From positions 270,534 through 334,533 of the forward strand of contig QVRM01003906.1 of assembly GCA_003439945.1 (NCBI GenBank): a DNA stretch of 64,000 nucleotides, written 5' to 3'. The stretch is from Dermanyssus gallinae. Taxonomy: Eukaryota; Arthropoda; Arachnida; Mesostigmata; Dermanyssidae. The notes beneath the pieces were generated by a model. That model ran no database searches and was not told where the DNA came from. It saw nothing but the letters and a program-made list of their open reading frames with translations. The position numbers and the translations under genes were made by a program. This document shows positions 22,649 to 36,600 of the stretch, piece by piece (position 1 is the stretch's first letter; every line of letters begins with the position of its first letter).

Positions 22649-23469
22649 CTTTACAGTAAGTTGTGCGCCCCGCCCGCTAGCATATCAAGCTCACACAACG
22701 ATGTGTGCCGCTAAAGCACCCTTAATATTGTCGCTCTACTATTTCAAAAACAACTAATGGTACCATGTCTTCCTATACCTCTCGCTCGTGTGTGTATATG
22801 CAAACTTAGTGATGGCCGAAAGGTCAAGACCACCACTTCAAGTTCTAAACACCTCCTGATCTGCGCTCTACGCTCGACAAGCACGACCAGACGACTGCCC
22901 GATGTTTTAGGACATCCACTGCAACTATGAATGAGCACACACAAATACGTATGCATTCCAACATTAACAGAAAGAAAAGTGTGCTTTTTATTTTAAGAAG
23001 AAAATAGTACCAACACGATTAACAACTTTCGCCGACACAATACATGTCCACACTCTCTGCAGAGTGCACAGATATCGTCGGTACACAAACATACACAGTC
23101 TCATCTGCGTATGCGCATCAGATCAATTTGATCGCCAATTGCATCGAATCACACAAATCACACCGATTTCTATACGATACGGTATAGCTACCGCGGTTCA
23201 GTCGAGTCAGACAGAAGAAGGAGTAAAAAAACGCCGGCCCACGTAAATAAGCACCACGTTGTTACCCACCTGCAAGTAGCGCGAACATAAGCACATCAGC
23301 GTATCCGAACGGTGATGCCATCGGTCGCCATGGGTAGTTGCTAGGTTTCGTCCTGTTAGGACAGCGCCGCCAAGATCTGAAGGCTCGATCTCCTCCAGAT
23401 CGAGCCATGTCGAATGCCCGCTCGAACAGCGGGCAATCACGACGACAACCACAAGACGAACCAGGACAC

Positions 23470-23570
23470 CAAGGTCAGCAACAGCAACCACAACAACAGC
23501 AGCAACAACAGCAACAACCAGGACAGCAACAACAACAACGACTACAACAACAACGATATCCACTGAATGC
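23470..23570 (+). repeat. CAA/CAG tract, polyglutamine-coding in one frame
   Basis: From 23,408 the plus strand has an ATG-led frame of 116 codons with a Gln-rich stretch. The flanking codons show no recognisable domain and there is no clear splice donor. I list it as repeat sequence; a small Gln-rich exon is possible but unsupported. Confidence 0.5.
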
Positions 23571-26043
23571 AGCAGCGGGTGTATTCCCTATGTATATATA
23601 TAGATCTATGCGCTGCTCCGTACGATCGGTATGCGATATACGGTTGCGGAAAGTGCCGTCGGTGGCCTGCTCGCTCGAAAGCACGAGCACCCGACTACTT
23701 CAGCGGGTTCCGACTTCGGCACTCACTTCGAAGACTTCAGCAGAGACTTCAGATTGAGTTGGACGCAGCGCCGCATCCTGCGTGCGTGGGAGGTTGCTGC
23801 GGCGAGAGGGGACAGCATCAGCCGCAGCAGCAGCAGCGACGGCGAGGTTGCGGCGGCTCTTCGGAGTTCTCCGAAGACGACCAGACCCTCACACGACACA
23901 GACAGAGCGATGCTGCTGTTGCTGATACAGCTAGATAGTGAAGTAGATAGACAGGCACGCTGAAGCGCTGAAGACACGAAGAAGTTAAGAGAGAGAAAAG
24001 ACAGCAGGCCAGCAGGCAGGCCACGCCATTGCTGCTGTGTTGGGTTGCGTTGGGTTGGGTGTATATGATGCATGCATGAGCGTATGCTGCTGCTGCTGCT
24101 GAGAAAGGGCAAAAACTACAACGGCTATGACTTCATCGCTAGTATTACTATTCGCACGGTAACTACCGCTACGGTGGATGATAACTAGTGACTAACGAAG
24201 AAGCCCGGCAGCGGCATGAATCGAAATGAAATGAGAAACGAAGCGCACGGAGTGCATTGGGTGACGGAACTGGACCGATGAGCGGTGATGCCCTACAATG
24301 GCAGTAACTAACTAACTACAATGGCGTGGTTTCACTGCGCCGAGCGTCAAGGCGTAACACTCAGCAGCAGAGTCGTGGCCACAGAAGCCACTGAACGGAC
24401 AGCTCAGCTTTGTCTGGCCTCTTCAAAGTTAGATGAAGGCCGCCGAGAACACGTGACCTTCGTCTTACGAACTCTAGCGACTTCTTTTTGCAATGAATTC
24501 CACTCAACAGACTACTTCGTGACGATTGCTTACGTGCCGTTCTTAATATTCATTATTTTCATGCTACTATGCTTTTTAGACAACCAAACAAACAAGAAAC
24601 TGTGTTTGTGCGATTTTCGAGCTAATTCGGTTTGTTTTCATACTTTGCCTTCTATCTGTCTGTCTCTTTCCGGTTCGCCCACGTTTCCCAGAAGAGCACG
24701 TATTTTCAAATGTCTTAGGCAAATCACGTATCGTCTAACCTTAGCTATTTCACGATGGGTCATACTAAGGTATTCACTTTTGCAAGCACGCCAGTCGAAT
24801 GCACCTTGATTTCAAGTGTCACGCCTAGTGGAAGTTGGCCGCTAAATCTGTTGTACTATGCGTACGAGTGTCGCGAGTAAAGTCAAGGTGTCAAAAGTCA
24901 ACTTGAATATTATCTATGTAGCTCAACAAGACAAGCACGATTCTAGTCACGTATGTTTTTGCCTTCTTAGCAGCTAATCGCAAATTGAGCTAAGCAAGTT
25001 TCTGAGTATGTGCATACACATTAAAACGTCATAACGTCTTTACTTTTGAAATGGCGCAATGCTATATTAGGGGTAATAATAGGGGTAGTCTCCCTTTTAA
25101 AAACCCTATATAGGCCTTTCTCAAAAATTGGCTTAGCTGCAGTCTAAAAAGGTAGCCCTGAAGCCTATCCTGGTCAGGCTCAATTTAGGCGGAATAAGAG
25201 TGTCCTAGACGAGTCCGACTATCTGTGGGCGCATCAGGTCCCTTTGATCGTAGATCCTAAAACTTACTAGCGACTAACTACCGAAACAAGCAACAATAAC
25301 GCTTGTCGACCTTGTCAATGACTGAACAAATCAAGGCAGTCCTTGAGAATCTAGCGAATCGGACACCGTGTTCCCCCACGACAAGCCGACCCAGCTGCAA
25401 CCTACATCTACACAGACAGTTTAGCCTGCACACAATAGAGAGAAGTAAAGGTGCCAACTCTGGATTCAAGGTCGCTAATCTACTTTACCTTCCAGGGGAA
25501 GGAGATGATGCCTAAATGTTTCTCTACATTTAACATATCTCTAATCATATTGCACATCTACAGTGCATCTGGTAGACTCTCTATTGAATTCGACCTTACG
25601 GTAACCTTCTCAAGGCGTTTTCATCTGTTTACTCCGGGTGGGAGGTAGATATACAGAACGAGAAACGCAACAGCAGGTTCGATAATACCAATGATACTCT
25701 TGCGAGGTCGAGTTTTAACGCGCCCAACACCGCTATACTGCGTATCGGATGACGGGTTGTAGAGTAGATGCTATTGGTCCGGCATCTCCATCTATCGGAC
25801 AACTTAACTTCTCCGCGTTTCCTGAACGACGAACGTGGCAAACGACGAGTCTCGAATGTACGCAGGATAAGACGACGCCCGTAGCTAAACACGTCATATA
25901 GAGCAGCAGAACCCCCCTTTCCATGCATGCCATCTCGACGTACTTTACCCGTGGCCTCCACCCTTCTCACACACTCGGTAGTCAGACTACGTCGTCACAG
26001 TCACCTCAACTACGACACAAAAACGGATTACTGGGGACTGCTC

Positions 26044-26124
26044 AAGGACAGCGGGCCTGTCGAACAGGTTAAGGACGGCAGGCCTGTCGCACAGGTTAAG
26101 GACGGCAAGCCTGTGGAACAGCTT
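26044..26124 (+). repeat. Three tandem 27-bp units in an open frame
   Basis: AAGGAC.GC..GCCTGTCG and AACAGGTT repeats three times with period 27 (26,044; 26,071; 26,098). In the plus-strand frame 25,927-26,157 it encodes KDSGPVEQV, KDGRPVAQV and KDGKPVEQL. The period keeps frame and several changes are at third positions. No ATG-to-stop gene of known type surrounds it, so coding status is uncertain. Confidence 0.6.
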
Positions 26125-27363
26125 ACGGATAGAGACGCCACGCGCGGTCGGCAATAATGAGTCCGAGAGAAAGAGAGCGCCGAGCCTTTCGGGCAAGTAC
26201 TGTTCAAGATTGCGTAGCGACAATCGTGGGAGAAATTGCAGGCTTTGCGGTCTGCGGACATCTTAGTGGCGTCACCGTTGTTGATACTACCGCTGCTGCT
26301 GCTGTTGTTGGCGTAGAGCTTCCGTGTGCGTTTTGTTATGCAACATCATCCAACGTCGGCGGCGATATTCAATTGAGTTCAGGTCAATTAAAACGCCAAA
26401 GCATTAATCGATGAAAGATAAATGTTCATTCACTTATGCCAGCTTGGCATGTCTAGCCGCGACGTTTTCTCTCCAGACGTTTCATGACACCCACATACAC
26501 ACACACACACACAGAGACGCAGATGCACGACCTCCCACCATGGCTAAACACACGCTGCTGTGTTGAATGTCCATGCGCGCGGATTAGTAAGTGGATTCCA
26601 CGAATGTCGTCTCATCCGTCTGCCTGGCAGTCAGGCAGCAAGCCAGTCTACCAGTGGGCCTATCGGGACTACATGTTCGTTTTTGCACGTAGTGCATAGA
26701 CGCTGTTGTTTCACACAATAGCACAAACACGAGCGAGTAAACGCACAGCTGCTCTCTCTCTCTTTCTTCCATTTCCATGTGGAGCAGCGACGTTGTTGCG
26801 AAGCTCGCGAGGCGTATGAATCTCGACGGCGCGCAAAAGCCCTAATCCTACTACGGTGGTTCGTCGCGGTGGCAATGCGATGATGACAAGTTCACTCGAT
26901 TGAAGGTGAACGATAAAGGATAAGCGACGTACGACGACAACAACAACAACGACAACAACGACAACAGGAACGGCAGCGTCTTACGCAATACATTGTGCCT
27001 GCACTTACAAAGGAACGCGCAAGAATGTCGCTGAAACCTAATGCCGCAAAAGAGAGTGCGTGTACGCGAAGGACGAAGAGACTGGACGGAGAGCGTAGGA
27101 CGTATAAAACGCGACCAGGACCGACCAGGACTCATGATGGTCAGGACTTTGTTCAAAGCCGCTTTGAGTGTTGTACCACCACATGCACACCACCTCCTTC
27201 CTTGTGATCGATTGTCGTCGATTTGTTGTTAATGAGTGAGTGACTTGTTGGTGGACGACGCTCGCCGACTACTATACCGTTGTGCCCCGTAACTCTGACG
27301 TACGGAGCTGATAGACAGACAGACAGATATACGCGAACTGCGGACACTGAAAGGCAAATCAAG

Positions 27364-27620
27364 ATGCTCGGCTGGCAGCGGTGGCAGCGGCAGCAGCAGC
27401 CATCGTTTAAGCTATGGACGGCGATCGTCGCCTCAACACTGCCGATGGTGCTCATGTTTTGGACAGGATCCTCTGATGGCGCCGTCAGGATGAGCAAACC
27501 CCGGTGGCACCCCAAAAATCCGTACATTGACGCGATGCTGGTTGCTGAACGCAGGCTGCGCAACAGCAGCAGCAGCAGCAGCGTCCAGTACAAGTTCAGC
27601 AGCGCCGGCGTCCGCAATTG
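27364..27620 (+). CDS. Lipase exon 1: start codon and signal sequence/anchor
   Basis: ATG at 27,364 opens [15 protein letters not shown], then the hydrophobic [18 protein letters not shown] Ser run (SSSSSS) follows before KFSSAGVRN at a gtgagt donor. The last two bases TG join G of the exon at 30,500 to give a Trp codon and an NWT glycosylation site. The assignment rests on this phase match and on the expected membrane-directing segment; no homology is visible in the exon itself. Confidence 0.6.
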
Positions 27621-30600
27621 GTGAGTTGTGCCCCTCCATCGATTGGCCTCCCTCGAGGCGCGAGTGCAACTGGTGCACTCAAACTTACTCACTTGCAAAA
27701 AGGCCCCTGTGTGAGCGCGTCTCGCGTCGTCTATGGTCGACATGCAAGAAGGCTGGGGCCATAAGTGGGGCGACAGAGATAGGCCCGTAACGAAGGCCCG
27801 CGCTTACATGTGTCCGATATATATATATGACTATAATACATGACTAAACATTTAGCTAACATTTCTGTACAGTTTGATGTATCGTTCAAAAACCATCTCA
27901 GTAAATTACTCTACAAGTACAGCCAATGTGTGTGTGTGTACTCCTATGTACGAGTATCTTCGTTATACCGCTTCGGTAATGTTAGCGTCAACCATGTTTG
28001 TCGCGAATTCCCTCGACTCGTCTGGACGTAGGTTCCCCCAGCAGGACTAAGGTCAGCACCTATCAAAAGTCATATCCGCGTTTTTTAGTCTTACTACTAT
28101 TTTCCCTACTATTTTTCTACTACTATCCACACAAATTAGTACCTTCCCGGTATCCTGATATGTTGGGTTGACTTAAGTTCAGCCAGTGTTTGCTGGCCCC
28201 GGAATGACAGCCCACAATATAGCTAGCGCTTTCCATCCCTTTATGCTGCATGCTTTCCCCTCTATGTAAGGATATTTTTGGGAGGACCTCACGGCGCAGA
28301 ACCCCGAACAGCTTAACCGTGTTAAGGCCTCCTTCCTCAGAAGGGCTCTGGGATTACACATTTCGGCCCGGAACCGCCTAGTATATCTCCTAGCAGACAC
28401 ACCGCTATTCATCCGAAGAAGATCCGCGGCACCGTTTCGTTCTGTAACGTCCTACTCGCTCTAGCCACTCGCTCTAGAATGAAAAACATTTTCAAAGAGG
28501 TCGTTTTTAATTCTAGACCATCCTCCGCCCGCTACGGGCTTGAAACCCACTGCGTGGTATATCTTCGACACCCCAGTCGATACAACCATGACTAGCGCAC
28601 TAGTCCCCTAGACCCCGCCGCCACCAGTCATGCTGGCTCTGCCACATCGGAGCTGCTTAAAGAGTTATATTTTCAAATATTATTTATCCGACATTAAGGC
28701 GGCGGATGAAACATATGCATAGTTTTGTATAAATAGCGCTAGATTCACTTTATTTTGTTCGCCTGTCCTTGCCAAATTAATCCACTGCATTCCAATCAAA
28801 CCCAGGCAGCATGGATGCAATTAATCTGATAGAAATCATGCACGACAATAAACGACATAGCGCGGAAAAGGTGGGACTTGGGACAAATCATGTATGCTCT
28901 GCATCAGTTGCTAAGGTGTTATATTGCTATGGAGTTCAGTTAAAATTTAGACGTTGAGATAAACCTAAAAAATTCACCTTATTCCCCTTTAATGTAGGAA
29001 GATTCGGAACTGTATTGTTCGCAACTGATTCACCTCGAAGTTACGATTACTTCCACTTACTGCTACTGCGGGCGTATGAATGTAAAAAATAAACTATAAA
29101 TATAAAAAAAAAACAGGTCTTGCCTTGCACATGATAAATTGATATGAGATGAGTAAGGTACAGACAACCGAAAGTGGGTTAGATTGCTTGCCCCGTCCAC
29201 CTACACAACAAATAAAGGATTGCTGAGTTACGAGGTATTTTGACAATCTCTTAGAGGAAGTCTTTACTTTTCAACCGCCACAAGAACCACGTTTTTACTT
29301 ACACGCATGAAGTCCTTAATTGATTTATCCCTCGTTTAACTCATTGAAAAGAGACATTTAAACAGCAAATACGGCCGAGATTTCGACCCAGAAAACCAGT
29401 GACTCGAAGAACAATGACAATATCAATAATACTATCACTGGAAATTATTTAAGAGCTAATCTCAGGCTCGCCTCTTCAGTACCAATATTGCATCTTCAGT
29501 ACCGATATTAATAATACCACAGGTTGGGGAAAAAGGAATACGATCGCAAAAATGCAACGTGCCTACGTGCAAAAACATCTAATCTCGAAAGACATCAAAT
29601 CTGGGGATGCCAGAAGAGATCTTCAAATTGCGGAGACCCTAGCGGAATGCAATTTAAAAAGGATCGCAACTTCTGTCTTGAGTAGGCTAGCGTACCCACA
29701 AATAGGATGCCAAGCGTGGCCATCAAGCAAAAAGCAACCGAAATGAAAATTAGTTCTCGAGTTTTAGTTAATAGCTTGCTTAGCATAATAGAACTATGCT
29801 ATCATATGCTGTCCTATTCGATACACGTTCGTCGACCGTTATGCCAAAGTGGGGTAAGCGGTGAGGACGCCAAGACGAAGCGCGACATGTTTACAAAACG
29901 TTGGACTTTCGTGGGATTCCTTAGAGCCACACTATAGCGCTATATAGGGCTGCCCGCGAAGCTCTCCACCTTCCGGTGAAATATTGAAGGGCAACTCTTA
30001 ATCGCACCAATTGGAAGCAACGTTCGGCAAGCACTCTAGGTTATAAGAGCCCGAGCATGCTCTTGGTTTCATTTAGTAGGGTTCAAGTCCCGAACGTGTG
30101 ACTCAACCATACGCAGGTACTGGAAAAGCACGTCATAAGACAAACAGGCAGGTGCCAAATATCCTACATATGCGGATCGGTACAATTTGTTAAATAAATG
30201 GCTCTAGTTAGCAAAATGGCAGAATGGTTGGATACTAGAGTTGCTAACCGGATAAGGGACATTCAAGAAGAAAATAGTTTAGTTGCACCTTCAAAGCAGC
30301 TTCTCTCAGTAGGCAGCTTCGTTCAGTACTAATTAGGCAGCGCGTCATCTGCAATTTGCCGCGATTTAACGATAGTGAGGTGCGCTGTGAGGTTACCAGA
30401 AATCTAATCATATTGATGCTTTGCCGTGCAATGGGCGCCGCCTCTTGTACGACGTTTATTCTTGGTCTTATGTCAATTCGCCGATTTTCTGTGCTCTAGG
30501 ACAGCGGTATGCTACGATCAGGCGATCGGCTGCTTCTTCTGGAACGAGACGAACCCTCTAATAGGTCTGCCCGGCGATCCCGGCATGAAAGGCTTCAACG

Positions 30601-33600
30601 TGACGTTCAATCTTTATGATCCCAGCCTTGTCGACAGCCCCATCGTCTTGCTGCTACGAGGACGAATCTACCTATAAGGACATCGGCCTGACTTAAGGTA
30701 GGGGCAAAGCCAGGCCAAGACTTTGACATGAAAGGAGTCGGAAGTGTATCACAAAGAACTCAACTTTAGGCCACGCGTTTTTACGTTATTACAGTACATA
30801 GGCGATGTAGATAAAATGCTTAATTCGAAATTCCATGGCACTGCTAGCTGGATGCTAGCGTGGCGGAGATCGAAAGTACGGAAAACCGTAGTAAAGGCAG
30901 ATTTTCTGTAAATTCGATATGCACAGTGTCATTACAGTGTGACAAAGAGGTTCAGAGAGAGCCTATAAGATGAACGGTAAAAGTCTATGCATAAGCCTAG
31001 ATTGACTTTGAACAGAATGTAGAAGGCCCACAGTAACTGCGTGTATGTTCGTGTTTAAAACTCCAAAAGGAGGAGGCCAATTACTAATAAAGCCATACCT
31101 AATAATGCATATATGCGCCGACGATTGTGGTACTTGCAACTCGCTCTCAGCACATCTCAACTGTAAAGAGGAGCTTATAATAATTTACGTAACAGATCAA
31201 CATCGTTAATCATTGCGATCTAAATGTTTTAAAGTTAGGTTAAACAACTAGCGTAGGTCAAATACATACACATGTGGGTTTTATTTATTATTTCTCGTGC
31301 ATAATCTAATATAAATTATGAGCACATTTCGAGTCGACAGTATGTCTCATTGAGACAATATGCTTAAATATTTCCTGTTTTGCACTGTACATTCTGCATT
31401 CCGGGTTATTTACCCGGAAAGCAGTTCCTTGTATCTAAATGGCTCAATCTGGGCCCTTAACACTCCTACATAACAACTCACGGGAAAAACTTATCCTTTT
31501 GTAGTCGTGTAGGCAATTTAGCTATCAAGGTTTATTGTGAATTCATTACATTTTTAGCTGTTTTTCGAGCGGCATCTAGTGCCGCCATGTTTCCTCAGAA
31601 TCTTTTGCTTACCAGCATTTTTTTCAGAGCTCTGGTTAGATGCGTTTTGCACTTTTCCACACCGAAGCTGCATTGGTATTATCTACACAGAAAGTTCGTC
31701 AAGTTAGTTTGTCTAAGTTTGCCTACATCCATTTACTTCGCCGTTTAACTGTCTTCCCTGCTTCCAGCGTGTTGGCCGCTCAGCGTTTTGCCCTGTAAAT
31801 TATATATATATATATATATATATTGCACATGTTGTTATATATTGTTATATATTTGCCATTGTAATTGTAATTCTGCCTTACAGGATACGAACCGGACACT
31901 TTATGTCTTAGTGCATGGCTTTGGTGGATCCAGCAATTCTGATTGGGTTACTCGTATGAGAGATGATCTCATAAAACTTCGGGTCAGTTATGGATGTTAG
32001 GTTCGTACTATTAGAATTGATTTTGTATGCATTTATCTGTAGAGCTATAAGTATATATCGAATGATGTAGCTTTCTAATAGTCGGAGCAAACTGGACTGT
32101 CCAATGTCTTCCGAAGAGGGATAAGGTTTGTGTTTAAACACTTCGACTCGCACGCACTGATGAAACAGTATGGCTCAGAAACCGAAGCAATTTGTATACT
32201 TGACCTGCTATCCATATAGTATAAACATAGTGTTCTTTTAATCATGCTTTAATTCATGATTTGCCGACATGTTGGGGTGACTCCCGTAGGACACCACTGT
32301 AATGGCGGTGGATTGGCGTCAGGCCAGCGCACTTCCGTTGTATCCACACTGCAATGGCCAACACCCTGAGCGTATCCCGAGCAACCGGCTATATACTTGC
32401 CGAAATCGTGCGAAAATACAACTACCCTTCCGGCGAACATCCACCTCATCGGCTTCAGCATGGGCGCTCATGTAAGCACAGACCAAGCAGACCATAGCGA
32501 CACCTTACTGAGAGAGCAGCACCTATATATACAGGGTCTATCATAACAATATCTGTACTTATTCATGGTTTGGAAGAACTCGGCAAGAAAATAATGCATT
32601 TAATAAAAGAAGGAGGGACGGAAACGTCTTGTTTAGGAGTGAGGATACAAATTATAAAACTATTTTTCTCCTAGCACATAGTTGTGCAAAATGTCTGTTT
32701 GTGGGGGAGAACCGACGCATAAAGGAACCGACCATGCCGGCGTGTTTGGCGGAAAATTCTGCATAATCAGAATGACACCCGACGCAGGCTAGCAAAAGTC
32801 CAATAGCGGAATTAAAGAAAGTCATAGAAAGTCTATATGTTGCTGTGTCTTACGTCGAAGCTTTCACGTGCGGAACCGTAAAATGTTGCCATTTCGATCA
32901 AAAGTGCACGCCTAAAAGACTATTCTTAGGCAATAGCAAATTGTTATGCCTATTACTCTCATAGCAAAGTGGCAGTGCTGCGTTCACGTTGTTGCCGCCA
33001 TATCGAAAGTGAAGGCATGCATACTTGCTAGCATTTTGGCCTGATTCAGCAAGAGGGTATCAGAACGATAGATACATATTTTGAGTTTTGATAGAATTCG
33101 ACAAGAAAATATGTTTTTAGCTTGCCCAGTGGAAAGAGGGAAACGGAAACGTCTTGGCAAAATTTAATTTGTTTTATTAACACCCAAACTGGGTAAATGT
33201 GTTTATGTTACATCAAAATGTTTCGAGACGCCAACAATCTAGCGTTTTGCTAGTTCTGCTATAGACTTAACCGCCGGGCATACCGCGGCGTGGTATCGAT
33301 CACATTTGCTCCAGCATTGTTTGCATTGACATTCATCCTGTGGTTCATGAAAACCATCCACGTTGCACAGAACGTGATGAAATCCGTGAGCTGCAAAGGC
33401 CGTCGTTAGATGTCGATATTTTACCCCGCTACCCCCGCCATTCAGTGCTCGTCATTGCTGCTGTTCCATAAATACCTATGTTCACCTCACTAATTTTGGT
33501 TTCCCAGTTTCGCATATAAACTTCAAAGGCGCACGTTTTCTTCAGATTAAATCGTTTTTGTAGTTCTTCCGTCAGCAGCGGGCCACCCTCCAAGACGTGA

Positions 33601-36600
33601 ACAATTCTATTCCTGCATGTATTCGAAAGCGCAAAAACCCTCTTTAAAAAGAAAAACCTCACCCCATCAATTAAAAGCAATTCGCCTACTCCCAACTTAT
33701 CCCATATTAGTGGAATGCCGTATGTGGCTATGGGTGCTATCTGTATCCCGAAAAGAGCAGTTGCTGCATGAACTGAAAGCATATGTGACTATTTAATTGC
33801 CGCAGCTGCGATGGTGGCCTTCCTGACTTTCTCCTGGATGTGTGATCGAAAACTGCTACCGCTTGTTAATAAGGTTATGCCTAGGTATGTAAATTTGTTT
33901 ACAAATTTAATTTCTGTTCCCCTGACTTGGATCACGTCACCCCTGGCCATACGGCCGCCCCTTCGGAATTTCATAGCTACTGTCTTTCCCCAGTTAACCT
34001 TCAAGCCCTTCTCATCCATGAATGTAACTAGTCGATTCATGGCTTGTTTCACCCTGAAAAGGCTGCCACCAAAGATGACCACATCATCAGCGTACAGTAA
34101 GATTCTGGCCCACTCTTGGGTCCAGCCCGCCCTTATCCACTCTGGTAGTCCACCCAAAAGTACGGAAAACAGCAATGGGCTCAGTCCATCGCCCTGTGCG
34201 ACGCCTGTGGTTTGAGCCACCTCCCCCGCAATACCGACCCCGTCATCAATCAGCACCGTGTTCTGTTTTAACATATTAATAAGTAACCTCAGAACTGCCC
34301 CCGGCATTCCCGATTTTGCCAGCTCTTCAACTATTTTATCCCTTGGTACTATGTCAAACGCTGCCTTTAAATCTACAAACACCGCATATATACAACTTCT
34401 CGGCCTAGACAGCGTTTCTCAGATTGCTCCTAGCAGCTCCCGAATTGCTGAATAAGTTGATTTTCCTTTCCTAAATCCATGCTGCTCCTCCGGTATTGCC
34501 CTCCGCTCCTCCAAGAAAGACCCTAGTCTCCTAGCTATTATTCCCGAGAATATTTTATACGGACAGCTTTTTATTGCTATTCCCCTCCAAGCTTCTGGTT
34601 CAGTTTCTACTCCCTTTCCTTTTGGAATGACTATTAAGGTCGCTTTTCTCCAGGCCTCTGGAATTTGCGCCTTGTTTAAACATTCATTGAATAAGGCTTG
34701 CCAGCAAGGTGCGAGAATTAGGGTATCTTTCTTGTGTTGATTTCCTTCCCGTGCGCTTTGCCCCGTGGTGCTCTGTCTATTGCTTCTATCACTTCCCTAA
34801 GTGAGATTTCCCTCCCTATCCAAACCCTCGCTTCTTCCGTTGTCTGATCCCACGGGCCTTCGTATTCTAGCGGCGCTTTCGGAGTTGTGTCCGACCCGGC
34901 CAATATTTGCCTAAAATGTTCGACTAACTTATCCGTTTCTACGGAACACTGTCTTCTCCCCTTCCGTTTCAGCCATGTATGTGGACGTTCGTCAGCCTCT
35001 CTTATTGCTACCCACTCTATCTTCCCCCAGTGCCTTTTCTTCTCCTCCTTATATGCTTTCTTAACCAACCGTTTAACCAACGCTGCCAACGGCCTCATTA
35101 ACGGGACGGTCTTTACATATTCTCGCGTCAGCTTACTAGCTTGCTTGGCTGCCCTGCACCTTTCATTAAACCAGGGTCATCCGGTTCTCTCCTGTGGCGG
35201 CAGCGCAGACCTCAGTAAGCCCACTAGACTGCGTTCATAGGAATCTACCTGGATTACCCCTGACACCGGAAGTACCCCGCTAAGTCCTTGTAAAAGGACG
35301 TTGCCGCTAAGCTTTCTCCCTGATCCTTCCCTCCTCCCTCGTTCTTGAACACTGCCTCTAATTTTTACCCGGACACCCATAGGTATATGTTTTCTGAGTT
35401 CCGCACATTCCTGTAAAGGATTGTCGTCCCCTGTAAATAGTATGTCCTCTCTGTCTATATCGGTTGCAAATATATCAATAACTGATGTCCCGGAGTGGCA
35501 TTTATATGTGCACACATTTGCCCTGTTAACTACCCAACAGCCGATCTCCTCCAGTACGTCTAGCAAAACCACCGTTCGTTCCGAGTCAATCCTGTCTAAT
35601 CTCGCGTTAAAATCCCCTCCTATGATCATCGGAGCCTTCCGCGGTAGCGCTTCTATCCCCAGCAAGAGGCGCTCGACCACCGTCTCTGTGGACTCCGTCC
35701 CCGCCGGTTGTACATAGGTAGCCACTAGTTCTAGTTTAGATGACATGACTGCGATTTGATTTTCTGCTACTATCCTCACGCTCATTTCTCCCACCGTCGG
35801 TCTAACGAAAATTGATACCCCCCCGCTCGGCCTACCCGGACCCTTTTTACACGATGCCAGCGCATGGTATCCATAGGATCCCCGAATATCAAACTGCTCT
35901 CGTGCCCAGGTCTCCGTCAAACTTAGGACGTCTACCCCTTTGTACTCATCGTCCCCGAGTAAATCTAACACCCTCCTCCCCTCGAAAATCCACATCACTA
36001 TCTGAATACCTGCATTTACTATGTCTCCAGACTTATTATTATCTTGCTGGATCTGCTGGTTCTCCCACGCGTGCGGCCTGCTCACTGTTGTCTTCAGAAG
36101 TCAGGACGATTTGGAACGTGATGAAGATGACAATACATGATCCGCGCTTCTGTTCGCCCGTGTAGGTTGGGTGCTATCAGCGTTAATGGTCGTGGATTGT
36201 TGCAGCATAGTTGAGGGAGCTAACGGGGCGCCTGAATGGCCCTTGCCACCGTCTGCACGATGATATCCGTTAATCTCGGCATTATCGTCGCAATCACCTG
36301 TTGCATTATATCTTCCACTCTCGGTAGCGGCACTTGCTGGTCACTCAGTTTATGTCCGGTCATTTTAAGTGGGGCACTTGTTGCTGCTGGGACCCGCTCT
36401 GGTTCAAGTCGTTGAGGTTTGAGTGCTGCCTCGTTTATCTTGATTCTGTTTCTTACTACGGAAGACCAAGTGCGCCTTGAAAAGTTGTCAGAGGCCTGTA
36501 TGTGGCCCACAGGCGTGCAGAGTGGTACCAGCGGGGCATCTGAGCGCTTCATAATGCTGTTTTGGGACGATTTTTGTAACAGTCTTGGCAAAATGTTGCG

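Larger units (their letters stand above)
14823..27363. other. Gene-poor interval between divergent laminin and lipase genes
   Basis: About 12.5 kb with no convincing protein-coding exon. It should hold the promoter and first exon(s) of the minus-strand laminin gene and the promoter of the plus-strand lipase. It contains a SINE copy, tandem duplications, a 42-nt direct repeat pair (17,029 and 17,691), CT/GA microsatellites, CAG/CAA-rich tracts at 20.9-21.2 and 23.4-24.1 kb, and a foldback at 20,814. Between 14.9 and 16.6 kb and between 19.0 and 20.6 kb I see nothing assignable. Confidence 0.6.

Noticed and set aside
23207..23563. Poly-Val frame as a candidate laminin signal peptide
   Set aside because: It is repeat-derived. 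No splice donor in the right phase to join the exon at 14,822 was found.
24321..24809. A 162-codon plus-strand frame with a hydrophobic segment
   Set aside because: No homology, no GC rise typical of exons here, no supporting splice sites; likely chance.
30030..30115. A GGGTTCAAGTCCC B-box-like sequence as a possible tRNA gene
   Set aside because: No D arm or anticodon stem can be folded around it; at best an old SINE trace.
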